Of a stretch of 64,000 nt of DNA, positions 41,051 to 49,808 are shown piece by piece. Position 1 is the first letter of the stretch; each line of letters opens with the position of its first letter. This DNA is from Clostridiales bacterium. GTDB taxonomy: Bacteria > Bacillota > Clostridia > Christensenellales > Aristaeellaceae. A program made the position numbers and the translations under genes. The DNA is taken from positions 62,001 to 126,000 of the forward strand of contig SVHD01000002.1 of the NCBI GenBank assembly GCA_015056015.1, given 5' to 3'. The notes beneath the pieces are model-generated. The model was not told the DNA's origin. It made no database searches and was given only the letters and a program-made list of their open reading frames with translations.

Positions 41051-42151
41051 TTACGCCTCATTTTCAGGGAATACCCAGGCCTTCTGAATCCGGAAATTGA
41101 CCACGTAAACCGCCACGTCAATCACCATTTTCAGCAGGATATGCAAAAATCCCACATGCACAAACTGATCCAGGAAGCCAAAGACCAGGGTGGTCACAAT
41201 CAGGGCGCATACGGCCAGAATGATATAGCGGCCCACCGCGCCCTTGTTTTCACCAGCCTTGAATACGAAATTCTTGTTCAGCAGGAAATTGACAGGCGCG
41301 CTGCAAAGCCGGGCAATGGGGGTGGCGATCAGGGCGGAGGAGCTGAATACCAGGCCAAGCACCGTAATATTCTTTTCCTCCAGCACCAGCAGCATCAGCA
41401 GGGAAAGAACCAGGTAATCAATCAGGAAGGATACGATGCTGGATGCGCTGTAACGCAGGAAGGAGCCCAGCAGCAGCTTATAAATCCGCCAGGAATCCCG
41501 GATGGGATGGAAATGGGTGCCCGCATTATCATCATGATAGATGGTTTCGATGGTGATGGCGCGCATGGGCAGCTTGCGATTGCTGCAATGGATGAGCATA
41601 TTCATTTCGTATTCGAAACGATCGCCCTTTACCTGCAGCATCATATCAATCAGCTTGCGGTTGAAGGCCCGAAGCCCCGTCTGGGTATCGGGCAGCCACT
41701 GGCCGTAGAGCACCCGGAAAACGCCGGAGGTGATCCGGTTGCCAAAGCGGGATTTGGGGGGCACATTGGGATTATTCCTGGAAAAATCCCGGGAGCCCAG
41801 CAGAAGCTCATCCTTATCGCTCATTTCCGCCGCCAGCTTCAGGGTATCGGGCACGGTATGCTGCCCGTCGGAATCGGCGGTGATCACCCCCTGAAGATCG
41901 GTATGATTCTTCAGGTATTCAAAGCCGGTGCGCAGGGCCTGGCCCTTGCCGTGGTTCACGTCATGATGCAGCACATGGCAGCGATCCCAGGTGGCAATTT
42001 CATCAAAGATGGGCTGATATTTTTCGGCCGATCCGTCATCCACCACCAGAATCAGGCCGAATTCGGCGGCCAGCAATTCTTTCACATAGGCGGGAAGCCT
42101 ATCATCCGGAGACAGGGAAGGAATGAGTACGCAGCATTCCTGGGGTTTCAT
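41051..42151 (-). CDS. Family 2 glycosyltransferase fused to GtrA-like membrane domain
   Basis: 366 residues. The first 225 form a GT-A glycosyltransferase: VLIPSLSPDDRLPAYVKELL, LVVDDGSAEKYQP, GVITADSDGQHTVPDTLKLA and PDTQTGLRAFNRKLIDMMLQ, similar to dolichol- or undecaprenyl-phosphate sugar synthases. From about 235 come four helices of a GtrA domain (SSIVSFLIDYLVLSLLMLLV; RYIILAVCALIVTTLVFG), thought to help flip the lipid-linked sugar. A TTG at 42160 opens the frame, but the ATG at 42151 lies 10 nt from AAAGGGTG and is preferred. Confidence 0.9.
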   Translation of the reverse strand: MKPQECCVLIPSLSPDDRLPAYVKELLAAEFGLILVVDDGSAEKYQPIFDEIATWDRCHVLHHDVNHGKGQALRTGFEYLKNHTDLQGVITADSDGQHTVPDTLKLAAEMSDKDELLLGSRDFSRNNPNVPPKSRFGNRITSGVFRVLYGQWLPDTQTGLRAFNRKLIDMMLQVKGDRFEYEMNMLIHCSNRKLPMRAITIETIYHDDNAGTHFHPIRDSWRIYKLLLGSFLRYSASSIVSFLIDYLVLSLLMLLVLEEKNITVLGLVFSSSALIATPIARLCSAPVNFLLNKNFVFKAGENKGAVGRYIILAVCALIVTTLVFGFLDQFVHVGFLHILLKMVIDVAVYVVNFRIQKAWVFPENEA

Positions 42152-42185
42152 TGAAATCAAGCACCCTTTCTTTGGTATCGTACGC

Positions 42186-43679
42186 TCAATGCGCCGTATC
42201 CAGATAATCCACTACGAGGGGCGTCAGATCCATCCCCGCGTATTGGTTGAGAAACAGTTCAAATTCCTGCCGGGAAGCAAAATCAAAGGAAAATTCGTCG
42301 GCATAGGATCGCAGAAAATCATCCGCGCCCTTTTCAAGCATTTCATCAAGCGCCAGGAAAAACGCCGCGCCCCGGCCGTAAACCACGGCGGAATAATCCG
42401 TATAGGAGGGAAAATAATCAATGGGGCTTCCCGGCGTCAGGGACCCAGGGATATTTTCCTGCATCGGCGCATCCACCCGGAAGAATTTCAGGGTTTCGTA
42501 GCTGCCCTGCCCATACCGCTTTTGCACATAGCGCAGCGTGGCATATTCGCAGATTCCCTCATCCTGCCAGGGATGATGAAATTGATCCGATCCTACCAGG
42601 GAATAAAACCATTGATGGGCCGTTTCATGGGCAATTACCAGTTCCATGGAATCCGCCATGGCTTCCTGATAATAATTTTCCCCGATCATGCAAAGACCGC
42701 TGTATTCCATGCCGCCGAAGGGAAAATCCACACTGCAGACGGTAAGCGCCGGCCAGGGATATGCCCCATAAAGGGCGGAAAAGGTATCCAGCGCCTGCCC
42801 TGCATATTGAAGGGCGCGCCGGGCAGAAGCCTGGGACGGGCCATAGGAATATACTGCGGTATTTCCCTTTTGTTCCTTTACCAGGATATAATCCCGGCTT
42901 GCGCAAAGGGCAATATCCCGGGCGCAGAGGATTTTTCCCCGCCAGGCGCCGTCCTTTCCCTGTTCCAGCGGCGCGGAGCAGGCAGGGATATAGCCCTCAG
43001 GAAGATAGACCGTCAGATCATAATTGGCGGCGGCGCTGACAAAGGGATCGCCGATGGGACTGTATTCCCGGGTATCCCAGCCGTTTTCATCCGGCATGGC
43101 AATCACCGGCAGAAGATTGCCCAGCTGATACCCCGATTCCGTATAGCCGATCCGATGGGCGCAATGGGGAATATTCGCTACGCAGCGGATGAATAATTCC
43201 CCCGTCTCCCCCGGCTTCAAAGCGGGAATGGAAATGGAAAGCGCAGTTTTTGCTGCATCCAGCCAGGCGTATTCCGCCCGTGCCCCATTCCACATCACAT
43301 CGTAAAGGGTCATGAAGCCCGAAGAAAAGCCATCCGGATAACAGGAATCGTATATTTCCTCCAGGGCCGCCGGGCTGCTTTCCTCATTTTCGTAGGCATT
43401 GAGCCACAGCCGCACCACGATCTGCTCCAGATCGTTTTCCGTATCATTCCGGAAGCCGGCCTGCTGGGAAATGGCAAGGGTGTGCGCTTCATCATCCAGC
43501 CGCAGGGTGGTCTGATAGGCGGTAAGGCCCCGGGAGGCCTGCTCCAGCTTTTCTCCCGCCGCATCCGGAAGCCCGGGGCGAAGGCACAGAATTATCAAAA
43601 GCGCCAGAAAAAGCAAGCCTGCCATGGCCAGCCCAGGCGCTATACGGCCATTTTTTATTATACAACGTTTTCCGGCCAT
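42186..43679 (-). CDS. Membrane-anchored M1-family metallopeptidase
   Basis: 497 residues with one N-terminal membrane helix (GLAMAGLLFLALLIILCL) and an extracellular M1 aminopeptidase-like domain: FGGMEYSGLCMIG (equivalent of GAMEN) and the zinc motif HETAHQWFYSLVGSDQFHHP followed by WQDEGICEYA, giving HExxH and the third ligand glutamate. The usual M1 beta domain precedes it. AAGGAGGGG lies 8 nt before the ATG at 43679, excluding the longer start. It probably trims peptides at the cell surface. Confidence 0.88.
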   Translation of the reverse strand: MAGKRCIIKNGRIAPGLAMAGLLFLALLIILCLRPGLPDAAGEKLEQASRGLTAYQTTLRLDDEAHTLAISQQAGFRNDTENDLEQIVVRLWLNAYENEESSPAALEEIYDSCYPDGFSSGFMTLYDVMWNGARAEYAWLDAAKTALSISIPALKPGETGELFIRCVANIPHCAHRIGYTESGYQLGNLLPVIAMPDENGWDTREYSPIGDPFVSAAANYDLTVYLPEGYIPACSAPLEQGKDGAWRGKILCARDIALCASRDYILVKEQKGNTAVYSYGPSQASARRALQYAGQALDTFSALYGAYPWPALTVCSVDFPFGGMEYSGLCMIGENYYQEAMADSMELVIAHETAHQWFYSLVGSDQFHHPWQDEGICEYATLRYVQKRYGQGSYETLKFFRVDAPMQENIPGSLTPGSPIDYFPSYTDYSAVVYGRGAAFFLALDEMLEKGADDFLRSYADEFSFDFASRQEFELFLNQYAGMDLTPLVVDYLDTAH

Positions 43680-43902
43680 TTTCCACCCCTCCTTCCCTGC
43701 TTCCAATAAAAATCTTCAATATTATAACACATCAGGCCTGCTTTTCCCTCCCTGCAATTGTAAAAAAACAAGAAACTTTATGAAAGGGCAGCAGAATTTT
43801 GATCCCGGAGGATATTTTTACAGAAAAAATTGCTCCTGCGCGCGCAGAAAACGGCAGGAAACACACTTGAAAAGCATTGCTCCTGCACGGATATTTTCCC
43901 GC

Positions 43903-43931
43903 TTTACAATTGCGCCAAAACATGCTATAAT
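43903..43931 (+). promoter_or_regulatory. Sigma-A promoter of the leuS T-box transcript
   Basis: TTTACA (43903-43908), 17 bp, TATAAT (43926-43931). Transcription would start near 43938 and enter the T-box leader. The stretch 43680-43900 upstream shows no gene. Confidence 0.85.
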
Positions 43932-43937
43932 TTCATC

Positions 43938-44166
43938 CGTCGCGATGAATGGGAACGCTTTCCCAATTCCCGATGAAGAGAGCCGTGCGGCTGGTGCAAG
44001 CGCGGACGGGAAGGGATGGCCGCTCGCCCGGGAGCGATTCCGGTATTTCCGGCGATTGGCGCACGTTACGCGCAAGAGTGGCCCGGTTTCCGGGCAAGCA
44101 GAGTGGTACCGCGAAGTAGTCAATTCAACTTCGTCTTTGCGTTTTTGCAGGGACGAAGTTTTTTTG
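43938..44166 (+). ncRNA. T-box leader controlling leuS
   Basis: The conserved T-box AGAGTGGTACCGCG at 44100-44113 lies upstream of AACTTCGTC / GACGAAGTT (44127-44135 with 44152-44160) plus a T-run, the leader terminator. Uncharged tRNA-Leu pairs with TGGT through its acceptor end and stabilises the antiterminator, switching leuS on. The T after TGG fits the A73 discriminator of tRNA-Leu. A GATGAAGAGAGC block at 43972-43983 opens the stem I region. CTC at 44023-44025 is a possible leucine specifier, but I have not folded stem I to prove it. Confidence 0.9.
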
Positions 44167-44214
44167 TTCCCGCAAAAGCCGTTCATAAGCCCCATAAAAA
44201 AGGAGGAAAATCCC

Positions 44215-46629
44215 ATGGAATTCAAGCCCTATAACCCTGCAGAGATCGAGCCCAAGTGGCAAAAGATCTGGGAAGAAAAAAACGCCTTCGCCGCGACCGA
44301 TGATTATTCCAAGCCCAAATTTTTCGGTCTGATCGAATTCCCCTATCCTTCCGGCGCCGGCCTGCACGTGGGCCATCCCCGCTCCAACACCGCCATGGAT
44401 ATCATTTCCCGTAAGCGGCGCATGCAGGGCTATAATGTGCTCTTCCCCATCGGCTGGGATGCCTTCGGCCTGCCCACCGAAAATTTCGCCATCAAGAATA
44501 ATGTGCATCCCGCCATCGTTACCAAGAAAAACGTGGATCATTTCCGGGAACAGCTGAAGAAGATCGGCTTCTCCTTCGATTACAGCCGCGAAGTGGATAC
44601 CACCGATCCCAACTACTACAAGTGGACCCAGTGGATCTTCCTCAAGCTCTTTGAGCATGGCATGGTCTTCCGGGATAAGACCCTGGTCAACTACTGCCCC
44701 TCCTGCAAGGTCGTCCTTTCCAATGAAGACAGCCAGGGCGGCAAATGCGATATCTGCCATGGCGATGTGGTGCAGCTGCCCAAGGACGTATGGTATCTGC
44801 GCATCACCAAGTATGCCGATAAGCTGCTCTCCGGCCTGGATCTGGTGGAATATCCCGAAAACATCAAGCAGCAGCAGGTGAACTGGATCGGCAAATCCAC
44901 CGGCGCTTTTGTCAATTTCCAATTGAACGGCATCGATGAAAAGGTGGAAATCTACACCACCCGTCCGGATACTCTCTTTGGCGTTACCTTCATGGTCATG
45001 GCCCCCGAACATCCCCTCATCGATAAATATGCCGATCAGATCGCCAATATGGACGCCATTCTCGCCTATCGCGAAGAATGCGCCAAGAAAACCGAATTTG
45101 AACGCACCCAGCTGGTCAAGGAAAAGACCGGCCTGAAGATCGAAGGCCTGTCCACCATCAATCCCCTCACCGGCAAGAATGTGCCCATTTATATTTCCGA
45201 CTACGTCATGATGGGCTATGGCACCGGCGCCATCATGGCCGTGCCCGCCCATGACCAGCGCGACTGGGAATTCGCCAAGAAATTCGGCATTGATATTATC
45301 GAAGTCATCAAGGGCGGCGATATCGAGAAGGAAGCCTATACCGGCGACGGCGAAATGGTCAATTCCGATTTCCTCAACGGCTACACCAACAAAAAGGATT
45401 CCATCGCCCGGGTGCTGGAAGAAATCGAAAAGAAGGGCTTTGGCAAGGCCGGCGTTCAGTATAAAATGAAGGACTGGGCCTTCAACCGTCAGCGCTACTG
45501 GGGCGAACCCATTCCGCTGATTCATTGCCCCCATTGCGGCGTGGTGCCCGTTCCCTATGAAGAATTGCCCCTGCTGCTGCCCGAAGTGGAGGATTTCCAG
45601 CCCGGTACCGACGGCAAATCCCCCCTGGCCCGGATTGAATCCTTCGTCAATTGTACCTGTCCCAAGTGCGGCGCCGCCGCCCAGCGGGAAACCGATACCA
45701 TGCCCCAGTGGGCGGGCTCTTCCTGGTATTTCCTGCGCTACTGCGATCCCCACAATGATCAGGCCTTCGCTTCCAAGGAAGCCCTGGATTACTGGATGCC
45801 CGTTGACTGGTACAACGGCGGCATGGAACACGTCACCCGCCATCTGCTCTATTCCCGCTTCTGGCATCAGTTCCTCTATGATATCGGCGAAGTGGGCTGC
45901 CCCGAACCCTACATGAAGCGCACCGCTCAGGGCATGATCCTGGGGGCTGACGGCGAAAAGATGAGCAAGAGCCGGGGCAATGTGGTAAACCCCGACGAAA
46001 TCATCGCTGAAATCGGCGCCGACGCATTCCGGATGTATGAAATGTTCATGGGTGCCTTCGATCAGGCCATTCCGTGGAGCACCAACGGCGCCCGCGGCTG
46101 CCGCAAATTCCTGGATCGCGTATGGCGCGTGCAGGAAATGCTGGTGGAGGGCGATGAATACAGCAAGGAACTGAAGGTTTCCATGCATCAGACCATCAAG
46201 AAGGTTTCCGATGATTTCGAGGCCATGAAATTCAATACCGCCATCGCCCAGATGATGAGCCTGGTGAATGAATTCTATCAGAAGGGCAGCGTGACCACCG
46301 CCGAATACAAGACCCTGCTGCTGCTCCTCTCCCCCGTTGCGCCCCACATCTGCGAAGAAATCTGGGAAGCCCAGAATTACGGCGGCGCCATCTATCAGCA
46401 GTCCTGGCCCCAGTATGATGAAAATTCCCTGACCCGGGATGAAGTGGAAATCGCCGTGCAGGTCAACGGCAAGGTCCGCGGCAAGCTCATGATCCCCACC
46501 GCCACCACCCGCGAATCCGCTCAGGAAGAATTGCCCAAGCTGGATAGCGTCAAGGCCCTGGTTGGCGATAAGCAGATCGTTAAGGTCATTTTCGTCCCCG
46601 GCCGTCTGCTCAACCTGGTTGTCAAATAA
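44215..46629 (+). CDS. leuS: Leucyl-tRNA synthetase
   Basis: 804 residues, full length for bacterial LeuRS. Class I signatures: YPSGAGLHVGHPRSNTAMDI (HIGH box as HVGH) and EKMSKSRGNVVNPDE (KMSKS). The CP1 editing domain carries TTRPDTLFGVTFMVMAPEHP and YGTGAIMAVPAHDQRD. Zinc-type cysteine pairs CPSCK and CDICH lie near residues 160-185. The start has AGGAGG at 44201-44206. It is preceded by its T-box leader and followed 12 nt later by repeat copy 5. Lysine is almost always AAG, as expected for a highly expressed gene. Confidence 0.97.
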   Translation: MEFKPYNPAEIEPKWQKIWEEKNAFAATDDYSKPKFFGLIEFPYPSGAGLHVGHPRSNTAMDIISRKRRMQGYNVLFPIGWDAFGLPTENFAIKNNVHPAIVTKKNVDHFREQLKKIGFSFDYSREVDTTDPNYYKWTQWIFLKLFEHGMVFRDKTLVNYCPSCKVVLSNEDSQGGKCDICHGDVVQLPKDVWYLRITKYADKLLSGLDLVEYPENIKQQQVNWIGKSTGAFVNFQLNGIDEKVEIYTTRPDTLFGVTFMVMAPEHPLIDKYADQIANMDAILAYREECAKKTEFERTQLVKEKTGLKIEGLSTINPLTGKNVPIYISDYVMMGYGTGAIMAVPAHDQRDWEFAKKFGIDIIEVIKGGDIEKEAYTGDGEMVNSDFLNGYTNKKDSIARVLEEIEKKGFGKAGVQYKMKDWAFNRQRYWGEPIPLIHCPHCGVVPVPYEELPLLLPEVEDFQPGTDGKSPLARIESFVNCTCPKCGAAAQRETDTMPQWAGSSWYFLRYCDPHNDQAFASKEALDYWMPVDWYNGGMEHVTRHLLYSRFWHQFLYDIGEVGCPEPYMKRTAQGMILGADGEKMSKSRGNVVNPDEIIAEIGADAFRMYEMFMGAFDQAIPWSTNGARGCRKFLDRVWRVQEMLVEGDEYSKELKVSMHQTIKKVSDDFEAMKFNTAIAQMMSLVNEFYQKGSVTTAEYKTLLLLLSPVAPHICEEIWEAQNYGGAIYQQSWPQYDENSLTRDEVEIAVQVNGKVRGKLMIPTATTRESAQEELPKLDSVKALVGDKQIVKVIFVPGRLLNLVVK

Positions 46630-46641
46630 TTCATTGTTTTT

Positions 46642-46760
46642 GCGAGAGGGGCTTTCTTTTGAAAAAGAAAGCCCCTCTCGCGCTCTCCCCAAGAAAACTG
46701 CTTCGGGTTATTTTTCATCTGTTCTGACGGATTATTTTCCCGTGCTTCATGAGGAAACGA
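46642..46760 (+). repeat. Palindromic 3'-end repeat, copy 5 (after leuS)
   Basis: A perfect 19-bp stem (46642-46660 with 46663-46681) begins 12 nt after the leuS stop, followed by CTCTCCCCAAGAAAACTGC and TTCGGGTTATTTTTCATC. The far end is less conserved than in copies 1 and 2. Confidence 0.8.
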
Positions 46761-46806
46761 ACAAATGGAATGACCTTACAAATTCCGCATTTTCTACGAG
46801 GTATTC

Positions 46807-47448
46807 ATGATCGATCATATTATCTGGGATTGGAACGGCACCCTGCTTGACGACGTTTCCTTTGGCTATCGTCTGGCCAACTGGCTGCTTTCGCAGTATC
46901 ATCTGCCGCAGATTGAAAATCTTGAAACCTACCGCCGCATCTTCACCTTCCCCGTCAAGGATTATTACAACGCCATCGGCTTTGGGGATGATATTTTCCC
47001 CGAGGTGGCGGTGAAATGGATGGATAAATACATGGCGGAAGAGCATGAATGTCCCCTGCAGCCCGGCGCCCTGGAAGTGACCCGGCTTTTCCGGGAAAAG
47101 GGGCTGCGCCAGGTAATCATTTCCGCTTCCCAGCTGGAAAACTTGAAATTCCAGTTAAAGGAACGGCCTTTCTTCGATTATTTTGATCCGCCCCGGGGCC
47201 GGGGGGATATTTACGCCGGCAGCAAGATTGAAATCGCCCTGGACTGGATGAAAACATCCGGCGCCCGCGGCGAAACCACCGTTTTCATCGGGGATACCCT
47301 GCACGATTATGACGCGGCCCAGGCCATCGGCTGCCGCTGCATTCTGGTGGAGGGCGGGCATCAATTGCCGGAAACCCTGAAAAAAAGCGGCGCAATCGTT
47401 GCCGGGGATCTCGCCCACGCCGCAGAAATCGTTTTTTCCATGGAATAA
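46807..47448 (+). CDS. HAD-superfamily phosphatase (phosphoglycolate phosphatase-like)
   Basis: 213 residues. The four HAD motifs are visible: DWNGTLLDD (nucleophile), IISASQ (motif II), a lysine in YAGSKIEIALDWMK (motif III) and GDTLHDYDAAQA (motif IV). The alpha-helical cap follows motif I, as in the phosphoglycolate phosphatase group. The second acid of motif I is Asn (DWN) rather than the usual Asp, a variant seen in some phosphatases of this group and worth noting. GAGGT precedes the start. Substrate unknown. Confidence 0.88.
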   Translation: MIDHIIWDWNGTLLDDVSFGYRLANWLLSQYHLPQIENLETYRRIFTFPVKDYYNAIGFGDDIFPEVAVKWMDKYMAEEHECPLQPGALEVTRLFREKGLRQVIISASQLENLKFQLKERPFFDYFDPPRGRGDIYAGSKIEIALDWMKTSGARGETTVFIGDTLHDYDAAQAIGCRCILVEGGHQLPETLKKSGAIVAGDLAHAAEIVFSME

Positions 47449-47453
47449 AAAAT

Positions 47454-47485
47454 GCCTCCGGTTCATTGACCGGAGGCGTTTCGTT
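47454..47485. terminator. Bidirectional terminator
   Basis: GCCTCCGGT and ACCGGAGGC (47454-47462 with 47469-47477) with A-run before and T-rich sequence after, between the convergent HAD phosphatase and ECF sigma genes. Confidence 0.88.
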
Positions 47486-48772
47486 TTACAGAATATAATC
47501 GGACATGCAGTCATACCAGTGGACATACGTTTCCCCGTTGATGATCAGCCGTTCATTATCGGGTAGCTTTTCCGTCCATTTCTGCTGATAGCGTTGGAAT
47601 GCCCAGTCATCCCGATTGAAGCGCCGCCAGAGCACGGTGCGGCCGTGGCAATCCAGATAGGCTTCCGTGGCCACGGCGTCATCAAAGGCCAGCACATCCA
47701 TCACGCACACCGTATCATAGGTTTTTCCGTTGATGGTAACGGCATAGCGCCCCACCACATCCAGATTTTCCTTTTTGATTTCCCGGGCGGTGATGATATT
47801 GCCTTCCCTGACTAAAACGCCTTTGGGCGAAAGATGGGTTTCCACGCCGCAGTTATTTTCCCCATACCCCCAGTTATTCAGGAATTTTTCCCCGTCCAGG
47901 AAGGTATAGCATTTGCGTACGCCCTCTTCCATATGGCTTTCCGCCAGGAATCGGCAATGGGTATCGGTAAGCTGAGCCACGAAGCGGTGTTCCATGGTTT
48001 CCGTCACATTGGTGCGATAATAATCCGCCGTATTATACTGTTTGGAGAGGATTTCCACCCCCTCAATGCCATGAACCTCCGCCCGGCCGACAACCTCGTT
48101 GACGGCATATTCGGTGCATCTGCCCTCCGGCATATCATACATGCCCCAGGTGAGCTTTTCCCCGAGCCTGGGGATAATCAGCCACCCCATGCTTTCCTCA
48201 CAGACCACGTCAAAGGGAGGCGCATCCACTTTTTTGATGGTATATTTCGGCATCATTTCCGGCAGCTTTTTCATCTTCATTTCTCCTTTATCCGTTTCCG
48301 TCATTGCCATGAACTGGGTTCTGAAATGCGCTTTGGCCGTATGCAGCCGGCTTTTCACCGTGCCCAGGGGAATTTGCAGCCGCTCCGCAATTTCCTTTTG
48401 CGGCCATTGCCGCCAGAAGAACAGATACAGAATCTGCTGATCCTGATTTCCCAGATGCATCAGCGCATCCTGCACGGTATCCTGATGCGTCAGGCCAAAG
48501 CGGCCATAGGACAGGGTATTTTCCATCAGATCATCCAATGGAATTTCCATTTTCCCGGCCCGATCCCGGAAATAATCATGGCATTTGCTCCGGGCGATGG
48601 AAAGCAGCCAGGGCTTGAAGGCGGCGGGATTTTTCAATTGCTCCCGTTTGTGATAGGCGGTCACGAATACATCCTGCAGAATATCCTCGGCGTCCGCAAG
48701 GCTTGGTAAGCGGAATTTGACAAACCGTTCCACAGCCTGCCGATGCTCCGCCAGCATTTTTTCAAAATCCAT
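47486..48772 (-). CDS. ECF-type sigma factor with large C-terminal extension
   Basis: 428 residues. The first 165 form an ECF sigma-70 factor: region 2 (SLADAEDILQDVFVTAYHKR; FKPWLLSIARSKCHDYFRD) and region 4 (QDALMHLGNQDQQILYLFFW; KEIAERLQIPLGTVKSRLHT). Then come about 250 residues with no transmembrane helix and no motif I recognise (MPKYTIKKVDAPPFDVVCEE ... YVHWYDCMSDYIL). This domain is about 60 percent of the protein and may sense a signal in place of an anti-sigma factor, since none is encoded alongside. AAGGAGG lies 8 nt before the ATG at 48772, so the upstream in-frame start is rejected. Confidence 0.85.
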   Translation of the reverse strand: MDFEKMLAEHRQAVERFVKFRLPSLADAEDILQDVFVTAYHKREQLKNPAAFKPWLLSIARSKCHDYFRDRAGKMEIPLDDLMENTLSYGRFGLTHQDTVQDALMHLGNQDQQILYLFFWRQWPQKEIAERLQIPLGTVKSRLHTAKAHFRTQFMAMTETDKGEMKMKKLPEMMPKYTIKKVDAPPFDVVCEESMGWLIIPRLGEKLTWGMYDMPEGRCTEYAVNEVVGRAEVHGIEGVEILSKQYNTADYYRTNVTETMEHRFVAQLTDTHCRFLAESHMEEGVRKCYTFLDGEKFLNNWGYGENNCGVETHLSPKGVLVREGNIITAREIKKENLDVVGRYAVTINGKTYDTVCVMDVLAFDDAVATEAYLDCHGRTVLWRRFNRDDWAFQRYQQKWTEKLPDNERLIINGETYVHWYDCMSDYIL

Positions 48773-48824
48773 GGTTTCTTTCCTCCTTTCCCGCTGATGC
48801 TGAAAATCGATTTTCACTATACAA

Positions 48825-48850
48825 GACGGATTTTACGGGCAAAAGGTTCA
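48825..48850 (-). promoter_or_regulatory. Candidate ECF-dependent promoter of the sigma gene
   Basis: On the minus strand TGAACC (48845-48850), then 16 nt including TTTT, then CGTC (48825-48828). This is close to the TGAAAC-N16-CGT(A/C) pattern of SigW/ECF promoters, with a 40-nt untranslated leader to the start codon. It suggests that the sigma factor transcribes its own gene. A poor sigma-A match (TTGCCC, 15 bp, TATAGT) overlaps it. Confidence 0.5.
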
Positions 48851-49041
48851 CCGTCCAAAAGAATTCATCCGCAAAATCGCAGCCAGGAAATTCTTCTCAT
48901 ATCTTCGCCCTCATCATAACCGGGAAATTCCCCATCGTCAACGCGTTTTTTTCTTCTCTTTCTGTGCCTTGACGGCCGTCCGCAGAAAAAAGAAATAAAA
49001 CCCGCGCCGGTTTTTCATAGGGTTTTCTGCAGGATTCCGGG

Positions 49042-49070
49042 TTGAACTTAAGGCAATTTTCGTTTATAAT
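49042..49070 (+). promoter_or_regulatory. Sigma-A promoter of the DUF2461-manB-tkt operon
   Basis: TTGAAC (49042-49047), 17 bp, TATAAT (49065-49070), 34 nt upstream of the GTG start. The gap 48851-49041 between this and the ECF promoter holds no gene I can support. Confidence 0.8.
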
Positions 49071-49103
49071 ATATGGGTAAAAATCCGGGCAGGAGGCGTC
49101 AGC

Positions 49104-49808
49104 GTGTTTCATGGGTTCGGGAAGGAAGTTATTTCCTTCTTTCTGGATTTAAGATTTCATAATAACAAGGCCTTTATGGACGCCAATCGGGAGCGCTATT
49201 ACCGGGATGTTCGCGCGCCCTTTTATGCGTTTATTGAGGCCATGGCCCCCGTGATGCAGCTGATTGATCCTGATATGGAAGTAAGGCCCAACAAATGCCT
49301 TTCCCGCATCAACCGGGATATTCGCTTTTCCAGGGATAAATCCCCTTACCGGGATCATTTGTGGGTGTCCTTCCGCCCTTCCTGCGCAGGGAAGGACGGC
49401 GTGCCCTTTTTCTGGTTTGAATTAAGACCGGAAAATGTCACCTGGGGGCTGGGTATCTGGGGAGAAAACCGGGATATCATGGACGCCATGCGACGGAAAA
49501 TGGCCGCCAGACCGGATGATTATCTGCGCATCCTGCCAATTTTGCAGGAGCGGGGCTTTGCTCTCAGCGGACGGGAATGGAAAAAAATGTCCCCGCCGGA
49601 GGGCTTGCCCGAAGTGCTGATTCCCTGGTATCTGAAAAGGGAAATCTATGCTGAAAAGCAGGGGACGAGCCTGCTTTGCATCGAATCCCCCGATCTGATT
49701 GATCGCATCAGCCGGGATTTTCAGGCGCTTGAGCCCCTGTACCAGATTTTCAGGGGATGCGTGGAAGAAGCAATGAACCATTTGGACGATCAGGGAGGGA
49801 ATGTATGA
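49104..49808 (+). CDS. DUF2461 family protein
   Basis: 234 residues, starting at GTG with AGGAGG 6-8 nt upstream. Typical DUF2461 (TIGR02453) segments: FLDLRFHNNKAFMDANRERY, PNKCLSRINRDIRFSRDKSP, YRDHLWVSFRP and FFWFELRPENVTWGLGIWG. The family is widespread with no assigned activity. Its stop overlaps the manB start by ATGA, so the two are coupled, and both are followed by transketolase. Confidence 0.88.
   Translation: MFHGFGKEVISFFLDLRFHNNKAFMDANRERYYRDVRAPFYAFIEAMAPVMQLIDPDMEVRPNKCLSRINRDIRFSRDKSPYRDHLWVSFRPSCAGKDGVPFFWFELRPENVTWGLGIWGENRDIMDAMRRKMAARPDDYLRILPILQERGFALSGREWKKMSPPEGLPEVLIPWYLKREIYAEKQGTSLLCIESPDLIDRISRDFQALEPLYQIFRGCVEEAMNHLDDQGGNV

Noticed and set aside
44125..46692. An 855-codon open frame antisense to leuS
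   Set aside because: It lies opposite a clearly conserved gene, is rich in His, Gly, Ala, Ile and Phe as expected from the reverse complement of GC-biased codons, and has no ribosome binding site or family motif. Similar long antisense frames at 2517-3989, 23454-25382, 25987-28305, 19397-21034 and 22118-23584 are rejected for the same reason.
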